Shown one piece after another: positions 43,910-52,220 of a stretch of DNA of 64,000 bases. Every line of letters starts with the position of its first letter. The stretch's first letter is position 1. The notes below the pieces were generated by a model. That model did not search any database and was not told the origin of the DNA. It saw nothing but the letters and a program-made list of their open reading frames with translations. Position numbers and translations under genes: made by a program. The stretch comes from JAFNGF01 sp964567045 (GTDB lineage Bacteria; Planctomycetota; Phycisphaerae; Sedimentisphaerales; Anaerobacaceae). The stretch lies in the NCBI GenBank assembly GCA_964567045.1, contig CAZMLE010000005.1:49881-113880 (forward strand). Reading direction: 5' to 3'.

Positions 43910-44809
43910 TTACAACAGCCCCACGGTCTCATCGAGCGGGATGCCCAGCCGTTCGTACCTACCGGCACGCGACTTTTCGTCGTCGATGTGAATCTCTCGG
44001 GCGATTTTTCCGACCTCCTGTGCGCGCTGGCGCGGGACGACCAATACTCCATCACCATCGGCTATAATAAGGTCGCCGGGATAAACAAGGACACCTGCGC
44101 AGCTTATGGGGAAGTTATACGATTCAGCGATGAGCCTGCCGGGGCGGACTCCCCGGGAACTATACCCATTTTTGCAGTACACAGGAATTTTTTTGACTTT
44201 AACGATCTCATCGGTATCCCGTGCGCCGCCGTTTGTTACTACCCCAGCTACCCCTTTCTCGGCCCAACCGAGGCTGTTATTTGACCCGATAAAGCCGCAC
44301 TCTGGAATTCCGCTCGCGTCGATGACAGCTACATCGCCTGGCTTAGCTACCTCAAGCCAGGCATCGGGCGCCCGCTTATACTGTTCGGATTTGAGTTTTT
44401 TGAACCCATTGATATCAGGAAACGAGTTTTGCCCGGCCCTCACATCGGTGGGCACGTGACGGACGGTGATGGCAAAGCCTACTATCCGGTGAGAGAATTT
44501 TTCCACATCGCGCCATAAGGGCCGAATATCCTTGTGCATTAGACCTATGTCCTGCAGACCCGCCAGATCCATAGCGTCAAGGACATCTGTAAGTCGCAAG
44601 TCCTTATACAACGTGAGAATTTCCTTTCGTGCCAGGTCACTGTCGTCAAAGCTTTTATTCTGTAGCAGTCTCACTCCTTGAGGTGTTGTGACCTTCGCGG
44701 TGGTTTGGCGCTGCTCCGGGCTGGCGGCAAAAATGCCTGGTACTGATATAGCCACGATTAATGCCATAAAACTAACGAGATTCGACCTACACTTCTTGAA
44801 ATGATACAT
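43910..44809 (-). CDS. RraA-family protein with signal peptide
   Basis: 299 residues. A signal peptide (LVSFMALIVAISVPGIFAA) precedes an RraA/dimethylmenaquinone methyltransferase-like domain: PGDVAVIDASGIPECGFIGS, VAGVVTNGGARDTDEIVKV, and VYPGDLIIADGDGVLVVP. These form the phosphohistidine-like fold of the family, whose members act as aldolases or decarboxylases on keto-acids and are misnamed RraA. Export is unusual for the family and suggests a periplasmic keto-sugar reaction in this carbohydrate region. Confidence 0.82.
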   Translation of the reverse strand: MYHFKKCRSNLVSFMALIVAISVPGIFAASPEQRQTTAKVTTPQGVRLLQNKSFDDSDLARKEILTLYKDLRLTDVLDAMDLAGLQDIGLMHKDIRPLWRDVEKFSHRIVGFAITVRHVPTDVRAGQNSFPDINGFKKLKSEQYKRAPDAWLEVAKPGDVAVIDASGIPECGFIGSNNSLGWAEKGVAGVVTNGGARDTDEIVKVKKIPVYCKNGYSSRGVRPGRLIAESYNFPISCAGVLVYPGDLIIADGDGVLVVPRQRAQEVGKIAREIHIDDEKSRAGRYERLGIPLDETVGLL

Positions 44810-44953
44810 AGCAGCCTCCCGAAAAATGTGTTATCAAATTTGCTAAGTTCGGCTTCAGACCGAGGCTAAACTAAACGTTCAAAAATGCAAGCACTTTTCG
44901 GCATTTTAATCAAAGCCCGGCAGAGCTTTAGCGCGCTACCATCAAATAAGGGC
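44810..44953. other. Divergent spacer between rraA-like gene and avtA
   Basis: Contains a small GC hairpin (CGGCTTCAGACCG) near 44850 and no gene. A promoter for avtA follows at 44954. Confidence 0.4.
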
Positions 44954-44981
44954 TTGAACACTCGCGACAATCCAATATCAT
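44954..44981 (+). promoter_or_regulatory. Possible promoter for avtA
   Basis: TTGAAC (44954-44959), 16-bp spacer, TATCAT (44976-44981). The transcript would start only about 16 nt before the ATG at 45004, which is preceded by GGAGG at 44992, so the leader would be very short. Confidence 0.35.
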
Positions 44982-45003
44982 ATCTAATCTTGGAGGCTGA
45001 GAA

Positions 45004-46263
45004 ATGGTGAACCTATCAGATTTCGGTAAGAAGATTGCGGTACAATCCGGCATCGGCCAACTGATGGAGGACCTGGGCAGCGCCCTTGCGGAAGGCCGGA
45101 GTGTTCTGATGCTTGGCGGCGGCAACCCCGCTCACATACCCGAGGTTCAAAAGCATTTTCGAGAGAGCATCTTAAGACTTCTCAAGAGCGAGAAAGAATT
45201 CGAGCGAGCTATCGGCAACTATGATCCGCCGCAAGGCAATAGAGAATTTATCGAGGCGATGTGCACACTGCTGCGCGGCCAGTTGCGCTGGGACATACGA
45301 CCGAAAAACATCGCCCTGACCAATGGCAGCCAATCGGCTTTTTTCATTCTCTTCAACATTCTTGCCGGGGCCTTCGAGGGCCAGGCTAACAAGAAAATTC
45401 TGCTGCCGCTTACGCCCGAGTACATTGGCTACTGCGACGTCGGTTTAGCCGACGACCTGTTTCTTGCATACAAACCTGAGATCGAGCATTTCAGTGACCA
45501 TATATTCAAATATCATATTGACTTTGACAAAATTAATGTCACCGACGAAGTTGGCGCGATTTGTGTGTCCAGACCCACGAACCCCACAGGCAATGTCCTG
45601 ACAGATTCTGAGATTCAAAAGCTCGGCGAACTTGCCCGGTCGAACAAAATTCCTTTCATTATTGATAATGCTTACGGCACGCCATTTCCAAATATTATTT
45701 TTACCGAGGCTAAACCTGTCTGGGACGAGAACACAATCGTGTGTATGAGCCTGTCCAAGCTCGGCTTGCCCAGCACCCGTACAGGAATTGTCATCGCCGG
45801 CGAAGAAATTATTGCTATGGTTTCACGGGCAAACGCCGTAATGAGCCTTGCTCCCGGCGGCCTGGGCGCAGCCATCGCCACAGACCTTGTGCGCAGCGGC
45901 GAAATACTGCGTCTGAGTCAGAACATTATAAAGCCTTTCTACCAGATACGGGCAGAAGAAGCTGTTGAGCTACTTTGCCGGGAACTCAATGGGACCGATT
46001 TTCATATACACAAGCCGGAAGGGACATTTTTCTTGTGGCTGTGGCTGCCGGGATTGCCCATTACTGACGGCGAACTTTATGACCGGCTCAAAAAAAGAGG
46101 TGTTCTAATTGTCCCCGGCCATTATTTTTTCCCGGGTCTTAAGGACAACTGGCAGCATAAACACGAATGTATCCGGATAAACTACTCCCAAGATAAAGAT
46201 ATTGTCGCGCGAGGATTGAAAATTATAGCCGCGGAGGTCAAACGAGCCTGCGATGCTGCTTAG
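45004..46263 (+). CDS. avtA: Valine-pyruvate aminotransferase (AvtA-like)
   Basis: 419 residues, full length. LGGGNPAHIPEV near the N-terminus, CVSRPTNPTGNV, IIDNAYGTPFP, and SLSKLGLPSTRTGIVIA with the PLP-binding Lys match AvtA. It converts pyruvate and valine to alanine and ketoisovalerate. It runs against the direction of its neighbours. A perfect 17-bp palindrome (46263-46279) after the stop may end transcription. Confidence 0.9.
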   Translation: MVNLSDFGKKIAVQSGIGQLMEDLGSALAEGRSVLMLGGGNPAHIPEVQKHFRESILRLLKSEKEFERAIGNYDPPQGNREFIEAMCTLLRGQLRWDIRPKNIALTNGSQSAFFILFNILAGAFEGQANKKILLPLTPEYIGYCDVGLADDLFLAYKPEIEHFSDHIFKYHIDFDKINVTDEVGAICVSRPTNPTGNVLTDSEIQKLGELARSNKIPFIIDNAYGTPFPNIIFTEAKPVWDENTIVCMSLSKLGLPSTRTGIVIAGEEIIAMVSRANAVMSLAPGGLGAAIATDLVRSGEILRLSQNIIKPFYQIRAEEAVELLCRELNGTDFHIHKPEGTFFLWLWLPGLPITDGELYDRLKKRGVLIVPGHYFFPGLKDNWQHKHECIRINYSQDKDIVARGLKIIAAEVKRACDAA

Positions 46264-46279
46264 GTATGCCGGGCATACC
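46263..46279. terminator. Palindrome after avtA
   Basis: GGTATGCCGGGCATACC: a perfect 8+8 palindrome between the convergent genes. No T tract follows, so terminator function is uncertain. Confidence 0.3.
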
Positions 46280-46315
46280 CTACGCTGGCCGACCACACCT
46301 GAGCAACTTATGGTT

Positions 46316-47701
46316 CTATAGCTGCAAAGAGGACTTTCCCTTCGGCAAATCAAAGCAAACTGTCACGTTCTGACCGTCGGCATGCCATGTTTCAGCGTCC
46401 AATTGCAACAACGTATTTACACGCCGCAGCTCGGTAGGACGCTCAGAAACCGTTAGCCTGGGAGCTTTTTGTGAAACGCTCTTAACACGGATAGTAAATC
46501 GCGTTGTGGCAAATGGGGCGCTGAATATTATGCGGGACCCTGCGCTATCGATGCGTGTCAGCTCCCTGGCAGCCCAATAACGGGCAATTTCGCTGAGTTT
46601 CATCCAGACTAAATTGTCGTATCGAGCATGAAGACGCCTGACAACCTCCTGGAAGATTTTGAAGCCTAGCTCCTCACCATTATAATAAATGCCGGGCCAA
46701 TGGCAGACGATGATTGCCGGCTCACCCTTGTCAATGACTTGCGGCAGCCGGCCGCCTTTGAGGTCTTCTGTAATACATTTATCCGCAGAGCCGGGCGTCA
46801 GCCCGTCCCAGCCGCCAAACCAGTCGCCGGTGCAGCCGATTATGGATACAACGCACTTCGGATCCGGGCCTGAAAGACCGGAGGCATACTCCACGCGTGG
46901 GGCGACGCTACGGTCGTCCGTGTAAGTGTGGCGGAAATAATGCGGAATTTCCGCCTTGAACACGTCACGGCACGACTGGAGAGTGGCCTGAGATAGCTCC
47001 GGCAATGCGCCGTTGCCAAAACCGCCGGGCGTGGTAATGCCTTCACACTTGAGGCCGACATTTTTCAGAATCCGCAAGGCATAACTCATATAATCGGCCA
47101 ATTCGTCGACAGATTTGCCCGTCGACCACCCCCAGTTTTCCATGAACCGCTCACTCCTCTCAGGATAAGGGCGGCCGGTCTTGGTATCGATGACCCAAGT
47201 ATGCGTGACCATCTCAGGATGAATGTCCCAGTCGGGCATCATAAATTCGCGCACCAGCTCGATGCTGTCCTCCAATTCCTTTTTGGACCAGCCCGGCAGA
47301 TCGCGGTCCAGCCAACCCACCAGCGCAGGATACGGGACCACGCTGTATTTGCCCTTCACATTATGCTCACGACACCACTGACCAAACCTGTGGACAAAGG
47401 CATCGGGTATCTCACGCGGCAGTTTCTTCCAGTCCTGTTTATAGTTATTGGGAAATACCTCCCCGAACTGCGGGATGCCAAAGTGAGCCAGGTTTACCAG
47501 GCAGGTTGAATCATCGATGATAAGGCTGACCGGCACCCGATTCTGCGGGTTAAGCACTACGACATCGGCGTCTTGCTGTGGACGGTCTCCCTTTTCCTGA
47601 GCGGCGACCGGCACAGCATCAAGAATTAACTTGGCGCCGGCAGCGGTCAGAGCCGCCATCTTCACAAAATCGCGCCGCGTAACTTCCTTTTTTGTGGACA
47701 T
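46316..47701 (-). CDS. Tat-exported polysaccharide-deacetylase-like protein
   Basis: 461 residues. A twin-arginine leader (TRRDFVKMAALTAAG) is followed by a domain with RVPVSLIIDDSTCLVNLAHF, GKYSVVPYPALVGW and EMVTHTWVIDTKTG. This pattern resembles the NodB-type deacetylase fold (Asp-Asp near the N-terminus and a His segment), and ends with a beta-rich part. Catalytic residues are not confidently placed, so the activity is a guess. It lies downstream of the split transglutaminase-like gene. Confidence 0.6.
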   Translation of the reverse strand: MSTKKEVTRRDFVKMAALTAAGAKLILDAVPVAAQEKGDRPQQDADVVVLNPQNRVPVSLIIDDSTCLVNLAHFGIPQFGEVFPNNYKQDWKKLPREIPDAFVHRFGQWCREHNVKGKYSVVPYPALVGWLDRDLPGWSKKELEDSIELVREFMMPDWDIHPEMVTHTWVIDTKTGRPYPERSERFMENWGWSTGKSVDELADYMSYALRILKNVGLKCEGITTPGGFGNGALPELSQATLQSCRDVFKAEIPHYFRHTYTDDRSVAPRVEYASGLSGPDPKCVVSIIGCTGDWFGGWDGLTPGSADKCITEDLKGGRLPQVIDKGEPAIIVCHWPGIYYNGEELGFKIFQEVVRRLHARYDNLVWMKLSEIARYWAARELTRIDSAGSRIIFSAPFATTRFTIRVKSVSQKAPRLTVSERPTELRRVNTLLQLDAETWHADGQNVTVCFDLPKGKSSLQL

Positions 47702-47758
47702 CTGTTATCCTCCTATTACATAGCGTGCCAACAAAGTAATCAATCCACCATAGGCGGA

Positions 47759-49770
47759 TCAGCTCGATGGAACACTAACTTTAATGAAGACGTTTTCCGG
47801 TTCTTCATCACACCGAATCGTGTAGGTTGCCGGGCCATCAAGGTCTATGGTTTCTTGGCGAAGTTGCTGATCAATTTGGTAGCCATGCGTGATACGTATC
47901 TGAGTCTGCGGGGGCCGTTCTGGAATCACGTGCATACAAGCACGAATCGCATTTAAGCCTGGCTGGCCTGTGTATTTTATATATACCTTTTCCGCCGGCA
48001 CATCCAATCTAATATCTGTATCCCAGTTATATCGCCAGTGATTCACCCATGTTGGAACTGACGATTTATAAAGCTCCTTGAAATCCCGTGGCATGGGCTT
48101 CCAGCCCATGAAATCACGGCCAGGATGGCCGTGCCACTGCCGGTTGTCGGTCTGCGTTAGACCCTGCCAGAGTGCTGGCAGGGCTAACCGCTTTGCCCCG
48201 TCATCACTATGACGGGGTTCCGCATAACCACCTCGCCCCGGATGCGGCAAGTTTGCCGCTGCGGGTCATAATCTTGCGGCATTGCAACCAGATACTTAGC
48301 CAAGTCGTTCGGGTCAGCGGTGTTGGGATTCACCAATATGGGAATCGTTGCCAGACCGTAGCGATCACCTATTTCGTATCGCAGATGGTTGTCTCCTTTC
48401 TTGAGGCGAGGTAGGCTGATTGGTGCAACTTGAACCCAGGTATAGACCTCTAAAGATTTTATTGCTCCAGCCCCGCCCGTACCAGCGGTAGCGAGCTTTA
48501 ACAGATAACCATAGGTGCCTTTGACCATGCGCGTCAAATCCACAACTGCGTCTTCATCGGCTTTAACTTTACCTGCAGATTGCCAGCTAAGCCCGCAATC
48601 CAAAGACACAAATAGCTCAACGGGCAAGATCGCTTCCAACATCACGGCCGAGGCGTCGGCATCATCATTCGGGTCGTCCAGGTCGTTAACTTTAGCGACA
48701 ATTATGTAAGGCGTAAAGACTTCAAAGATAACCTCGGCGTTGCCTTCTTTAACAACGTGCAGCCCTTCTTTGCCCGGCGCCAGATTTTTTACAGCATAAA
48801 ATCCATCTTGGAAATCAGTTGAGCTGCTCGACAGACTCGGGGCGTAGTGAAAAACTCCATTTCCATGATTCCAGCGTGTGAAATCACGGTGGTTCGGCTT
48901 CATACCCACGGGGCTGGTAAGAAGTAGATCTTTGACCCATTTCGTGCCATTGTAGCGAGGCAGATGGTGCCAACGCCCACCCTGCGGTTCCTGCGGCTCC
49001 CACCAGCGAGTAAAGGTTTCACCCTGCCGAAGATAGAAATCCATCGTGTGGCTGCCCTGAAACCAGCGGTAATAATAGTCAATTCTGCTGTCACGATAGA
49101 TTTCAAACACTTTATCCTTGTCGTGGTCTTTAGGGAAGAAAGGCTCAACCTTCACCGGCGGATCAGTCCACAGGTTCCTGTCGCATCTGGCCTGGTCGAG
49201 ACTTGCGGCTGTGCTGTTGGCATCCAGCAATACACCTCGAACATCCAGGTCGAAATAGTGCCACGAGCGATCGTACCAGACCTCCGTAGCACAATGCTGC
49301 CACAATTCTACGCCGAAGGAACGCCCATCTTCAAAACCCACGCCCTGAAAAATACCATCCAAAACAGGGCCAAATATCCCACAATAGGCCATGTTATAAA
49401 CATTAAGAATTTTCAGCGGCTCACGGACCGTGGCGTATTCGTCAAATGGGTCCGGCCCTTCGAGAATCTCGTTGAAATGGTAGGGTCCTGTTTCGTAGTC
49501 ACACAAATATTTCCATATCGCAAGCGCCAGATCATTACCTTTTTTGTCTTGCCATTGCCGGAACTGTCGGAAGCGTTTCAAATCCGTAGTATCAGCGGTG
49601 TGCTCACCGACAACGCGGATGCAGGTCACCTTTGCAACAGATGTGGCACAAGTGACAACACCGAATGCGACCATTAAGGTCACCCAGAGATTCAATCTGA
49701 CCGGCTTGACCCTAAAGGGCAACATTCTTACGCACCTCTTGCCAACAGACCATAACTTCCGAAACGACAT
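47759..49770 (-). pseudogene. Transglutaminase-like secreted protein gene split by repeats
   Basis: The 5' part (from 49770) encodes 528 residues: an N-terminal membrane or signal segment, then a region with a possible transglutaminase-like triad (Cys in MAYCGIFGPVL, His in LWQHCATEVWYD, Asp in WHYFDLDVRG) and beta-rich repeats. It reads into a composite palindromic repeat and stops at a TAG (48184-48186) supplied by that repeat. The C-terminal part resumes after the repeat in a different frame (DFKELYKSSVPTWVNHWRYN, to 47759). Removing 48088-48222 would roughly reunite the two parts. It is therefore likely a disrupted gene; a 528-residue product could still be made. Substrate unknown. Confidence 0.7.
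48088..48222. repeat. Composite repeat splitting the transglutaminase-like gene
   Basis: 48088-48137 is identical to the 50-bp element at 43401-43450. A 19-base link follows, then 48157-48222 resembles the double palindrome at 43821-43885. The pair thus occurs twice in 5 kb, in the same relative orientation but about 370 bp apart at the other locus. Confidence 0.88.
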
Positions 49771-50008
49771 CGGGAATGAAAAGACGTCATTTCTGCTGCA
49801 TCATAATGTTTCAGCCAAACGATCGCTGCTTAACAATAATACTACCACTTCATAGAGTTGCAATCACTTAAGTGAAAAAGCAGCCCGCCGTTGCGCCGAA
49901 ACTAAAGTGGCGGCCTTTTAAGGCCGATATTCTCAGTCTAAATGGAATTGAGCAGATTCTTAGTTTCAGTGTCTGACCACAGTGTGCCAGCCAGACAAAG
50001 GAGCAAAA
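49771..50008. other. Spacer before the c-di-GMP gene
   Basis: Contains CGGCCTTTTAAGGCCG (49911-49926), a perfect palindrome. No gene seen. Confidence 0.45.
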
Positions 50009-52159
50009 ATGCGTGAGGTGGCGCAACACCCCACAGGCATTATCACTATCAGCCCAACCGCAACTGTCAAAGATGCGGCGATTGCGATGCTTACCAATAA
50101 AGTCGGTTGTCTTATCGTCAACGACCAGAGCGGACGGTTTGCCGGCATCATCACAGAGCGAGATATAGTTAGCCGAGCAGTCGCCTGTTCAAAGGACTTC
50201 GAGCGGACTACTATAGCTGAGATAATGACAACTCAAGTTGTCTGCTGCACGCCCGGCACTCCAACAAGCAAAGCTCGGGAGCTTATGACCGCCAATCGAA
50301 TTCGCCATCTACCGATGATTGAAGACCGAGTCGTTGTCGGGATGCTTTCGGCGCGCGACCTCATGGAGCAGCAGATCTTTGAGAATCGAGCGGCTGCGGA
50401 AGAGGTAGCAATGCTTGCTAATTGCCTTAAGAGCATTGACCTAAATGAAGTCGCCAATATAGTCACCGCTGAGGTGCCTAAACTGTTCCAAGCCGGCAGG
50501 TGCATCCTGTATTTTCATCTCGCCCATCATCCGTGTAGCGGGAACGATGAATCTGTAACGAAACGCCCCGCCCTTGTAAGTTACAATAAGTGTTTGTGCA
50601 AACAGCAGCGCCTCGGCAGCCTAGAAGGAACCGGGCAGCTATCCAACGACGGCAGGTTTTACCATGACAACACTCCAGAGCTATGTAGAGACCTTGGAGC
50701 AGAAGGCCCGCGTTTATTTGTTCCACTCAACATAGCCGGTCTGAAAGACTGTTCGTCGGCCAAGAGCAAAAGCTTGTCCGCCAGACGGATGGCGGGCTTG
50801 TCCGGCTACTTGTGTATGTGTGGTCTGGCGCCCGCAAGCGCCGCTAACAAGGAACTGATTTCATACAAAGCCAAATTAGCAGGAGAGATTCTGAACTCTC
50901 ATCTGACTAATGCCAGACTTTATCAAGAAGCCCGGCTAACTTCGTTAACCGACCCCCTGACGGGCGTAGGCTCAAGGAGACTTCTTGAAGACAAGCTGGA
51001 GCTTGAAGCGGCGCGAGCAAGACGATACCAAAGACCATTCTCCCTTGCTATCATAGACCTTGACAATTTCAAGACAATCAACGACGTTCTGGGTCATGCC
51101 GCCGGGGACAGTGCGCTTAAGAAAGTCGCTGCATGTATGAAAAACCAGAAGCGAAGCCTGGACGTGCTTGCGCGTTATGGCGGCGATGAGTTTGTCGTGC
51201 TAATGCCGGAGACCGAAGCCGATGATGCCGTCTCATTACTGGAACGACTTCGAGTCAAAGTGCAGCAGATTAAGCTGATGGAAAATCTGCCCATAACATT
51301 TAGCTGCGGGATAGCAGAAAGCCTGCCGGACCGTAATGACTCTGCCACTGAGGTCATGCGCAGAGCAGACCTGGTTCTCTATGAGGCAAAAAGCGCTGGC
51401 CGAAACTGCGTTAAGATCTGGGACCAGAGCATGGCAGAGCGCCTTAGAGCAGGTGACATCGAAATTGACAAGATCAAGAAGCTCGAAAGATGCATTGCGG
51501 GTCTATCTGAAAAATCGGAGAAGATGTTCATCCAAAGCATCTGGGGACTGGTCCAAGCACTCGAAGCCAAAGACACTTATGCCAAGAAACATTCGGAAAA
51601 TGTAATGCAGTATGCAGTGGGCATTGCTGGGACGATGAAGATTGCTCCAAAACAAATAGAAGTTATTCGCCGTGCTGCTATGATCCACGATATTGGCAAG
51701 ATCGGGATACCGGATGCAATCCTGGAGAAGCCCTCTAGATTATCACCCCTCGAACGCCGTATCGTTGAGCAACACCCACTTATAGCCATTCGCATCTTGG
51801 AAAAGATGACCTTTCTGCATAGAGAAATAATTATAGTCAGGCACCATCACGAGAAATGGAACGGCCGAGGTTATCCGGATGGTCTGTCGAAAACTTCGAT
51901 ACCGCTCGGCGCTCGGATTATGGCCGTAGCCGACACATTCGATGCATTGACGTCACCCCGATCCTATCGCGGTAGCCGGTCTATCGCAGAAGCAGTAGAA
52001 ATTCTGGGTGGTTCGTCCGGATACGACTTTGATCCCGATGTCGTCAAAAGTGCCGTCTGTTGGGTGGAAGAGATGTGCCAGCAGGTGGGCAAGACGTTAG
52101 ACGAGATCGCGCCGCAGGATTTGCTGGACAGCCAAACACGCACTGTTTCAGCCCAGTGA
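50009..52159 (+). CDS. CBS-GGDEF-HD-GYP cyclic-di-GMP protein
   Basis: 716 residues from the ATG at 50009 (AAAGGAG upstream). Two CBS domains at about 8-65 and 75-130, a region resembling a GAF-type sensor (150-310), a GGDEF domain with YGGDEF near residue 390 and an RSLD (RxxD) I-site just before, and an HD-GYP domain with HDIGKIG near 560 and NGRGYPDG near 620. It can in principle make and degrade c-di-GMP, with CBS (nucleotide/SAM) input. A palindrome at 50771-50805 (residues SLSARRMAGLSG) interrupts the sensor region in frame. No membrane segments. Confidence 0.92.
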   Translation: MREVAQHPTGIITISPTATVKDAAIAMLTNKVGCLIVNDQSGRFAGIITERDIVSRAVACSKDFERTTIAEIMTTQVVCCTPGTPTSKARELMTANRIRHLPMIEDRVVVGMLSARDLMEQQIFENRAAAEEVAMLANCLKSIDLNEVANIVTAEVPKLFQAGRCILYFHLAHHPCSGNDESVTKRPALVSYNKCLCKQQRLGSLEGTGQLSNDGRFYHDNTPELCRDLGAEGPRLFVPLNIAGLKDCSSAKSKSLSARRMAGLSGYLCMCGLAPASAANKELISYKAKLAGEILNSHLTNARLYQEARLTSLTDPLTGVGSRRLLEDKLELEAARARRYQRPFSLAIIDLDNFKTINDVLGHAAGDSALKKVAACMKNQKRSLDVLARYGGDEFVVLMPETEADDAVSLLERLRVKVQQIKLMENLPITFSCGIAESLPDRNDSATEVMRRADLVLYEAKSAGRNCVKIWDQSMAERLRAGDIEIDKIKKLERCIAGLSEKSEKMFIQSIWGLVQALEAKDTYAKKHSENVMQYAVGIAGTMKIAPKQIEVIRRAAMIHDIGKIGIPDAILEKPSRLSPLERRIVEQHPLIAIRILEKMTFLHREIIIVRHHHEKWNGRGYPDGLSKTSIPLGARIMAVADTFDALTSPRSYRGSRSIAEAVEILGGSSGYDFDPDVVKSAVCWVEEMCQQVGKTLDEIAPQDLLDSQTRTVSAQ
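50771..50805. repeat. Palindromic element inside the GGDEF/HD-GYP gene
   Basis: AGCTTGTCCGCCAGACGGAT is followed by GGCGGGCTTGTCCGG; the arms TCCGCCA and TGGCGGG pair approximately. Frame kept. Confidence 0.6.
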
Positions 52160-52192
52160 ACCCGCCACTCGCCCGCAGTACGTCTGGCGGGT
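52160..52192. terminator. Inverted repeat between convergent genes
   Basis: ACCCGCCA (52160-52167) pairs with TGGCGGGT (52185-52192). A bidirectional terminator is possible, or it may be another member of the palindrome population. Confidence 0.35.
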
Positions 52193-52220
52193 AAATCTGC
52201 CGGGTAAACTTTGCCGCCGA

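Noticed and set aside
43783..44058. N-terminal extension of the SAM hydrolase frame
   Set aside because: It is read from the repeat at 43821-43885 and the antisense of the RraA-like gene; the family starts at MIILLTDFG.
48964..49677. 237-codon open frame on the plus strand
   Set aside because: Antisense to the transglutaminase-like gene, which has the better protein.
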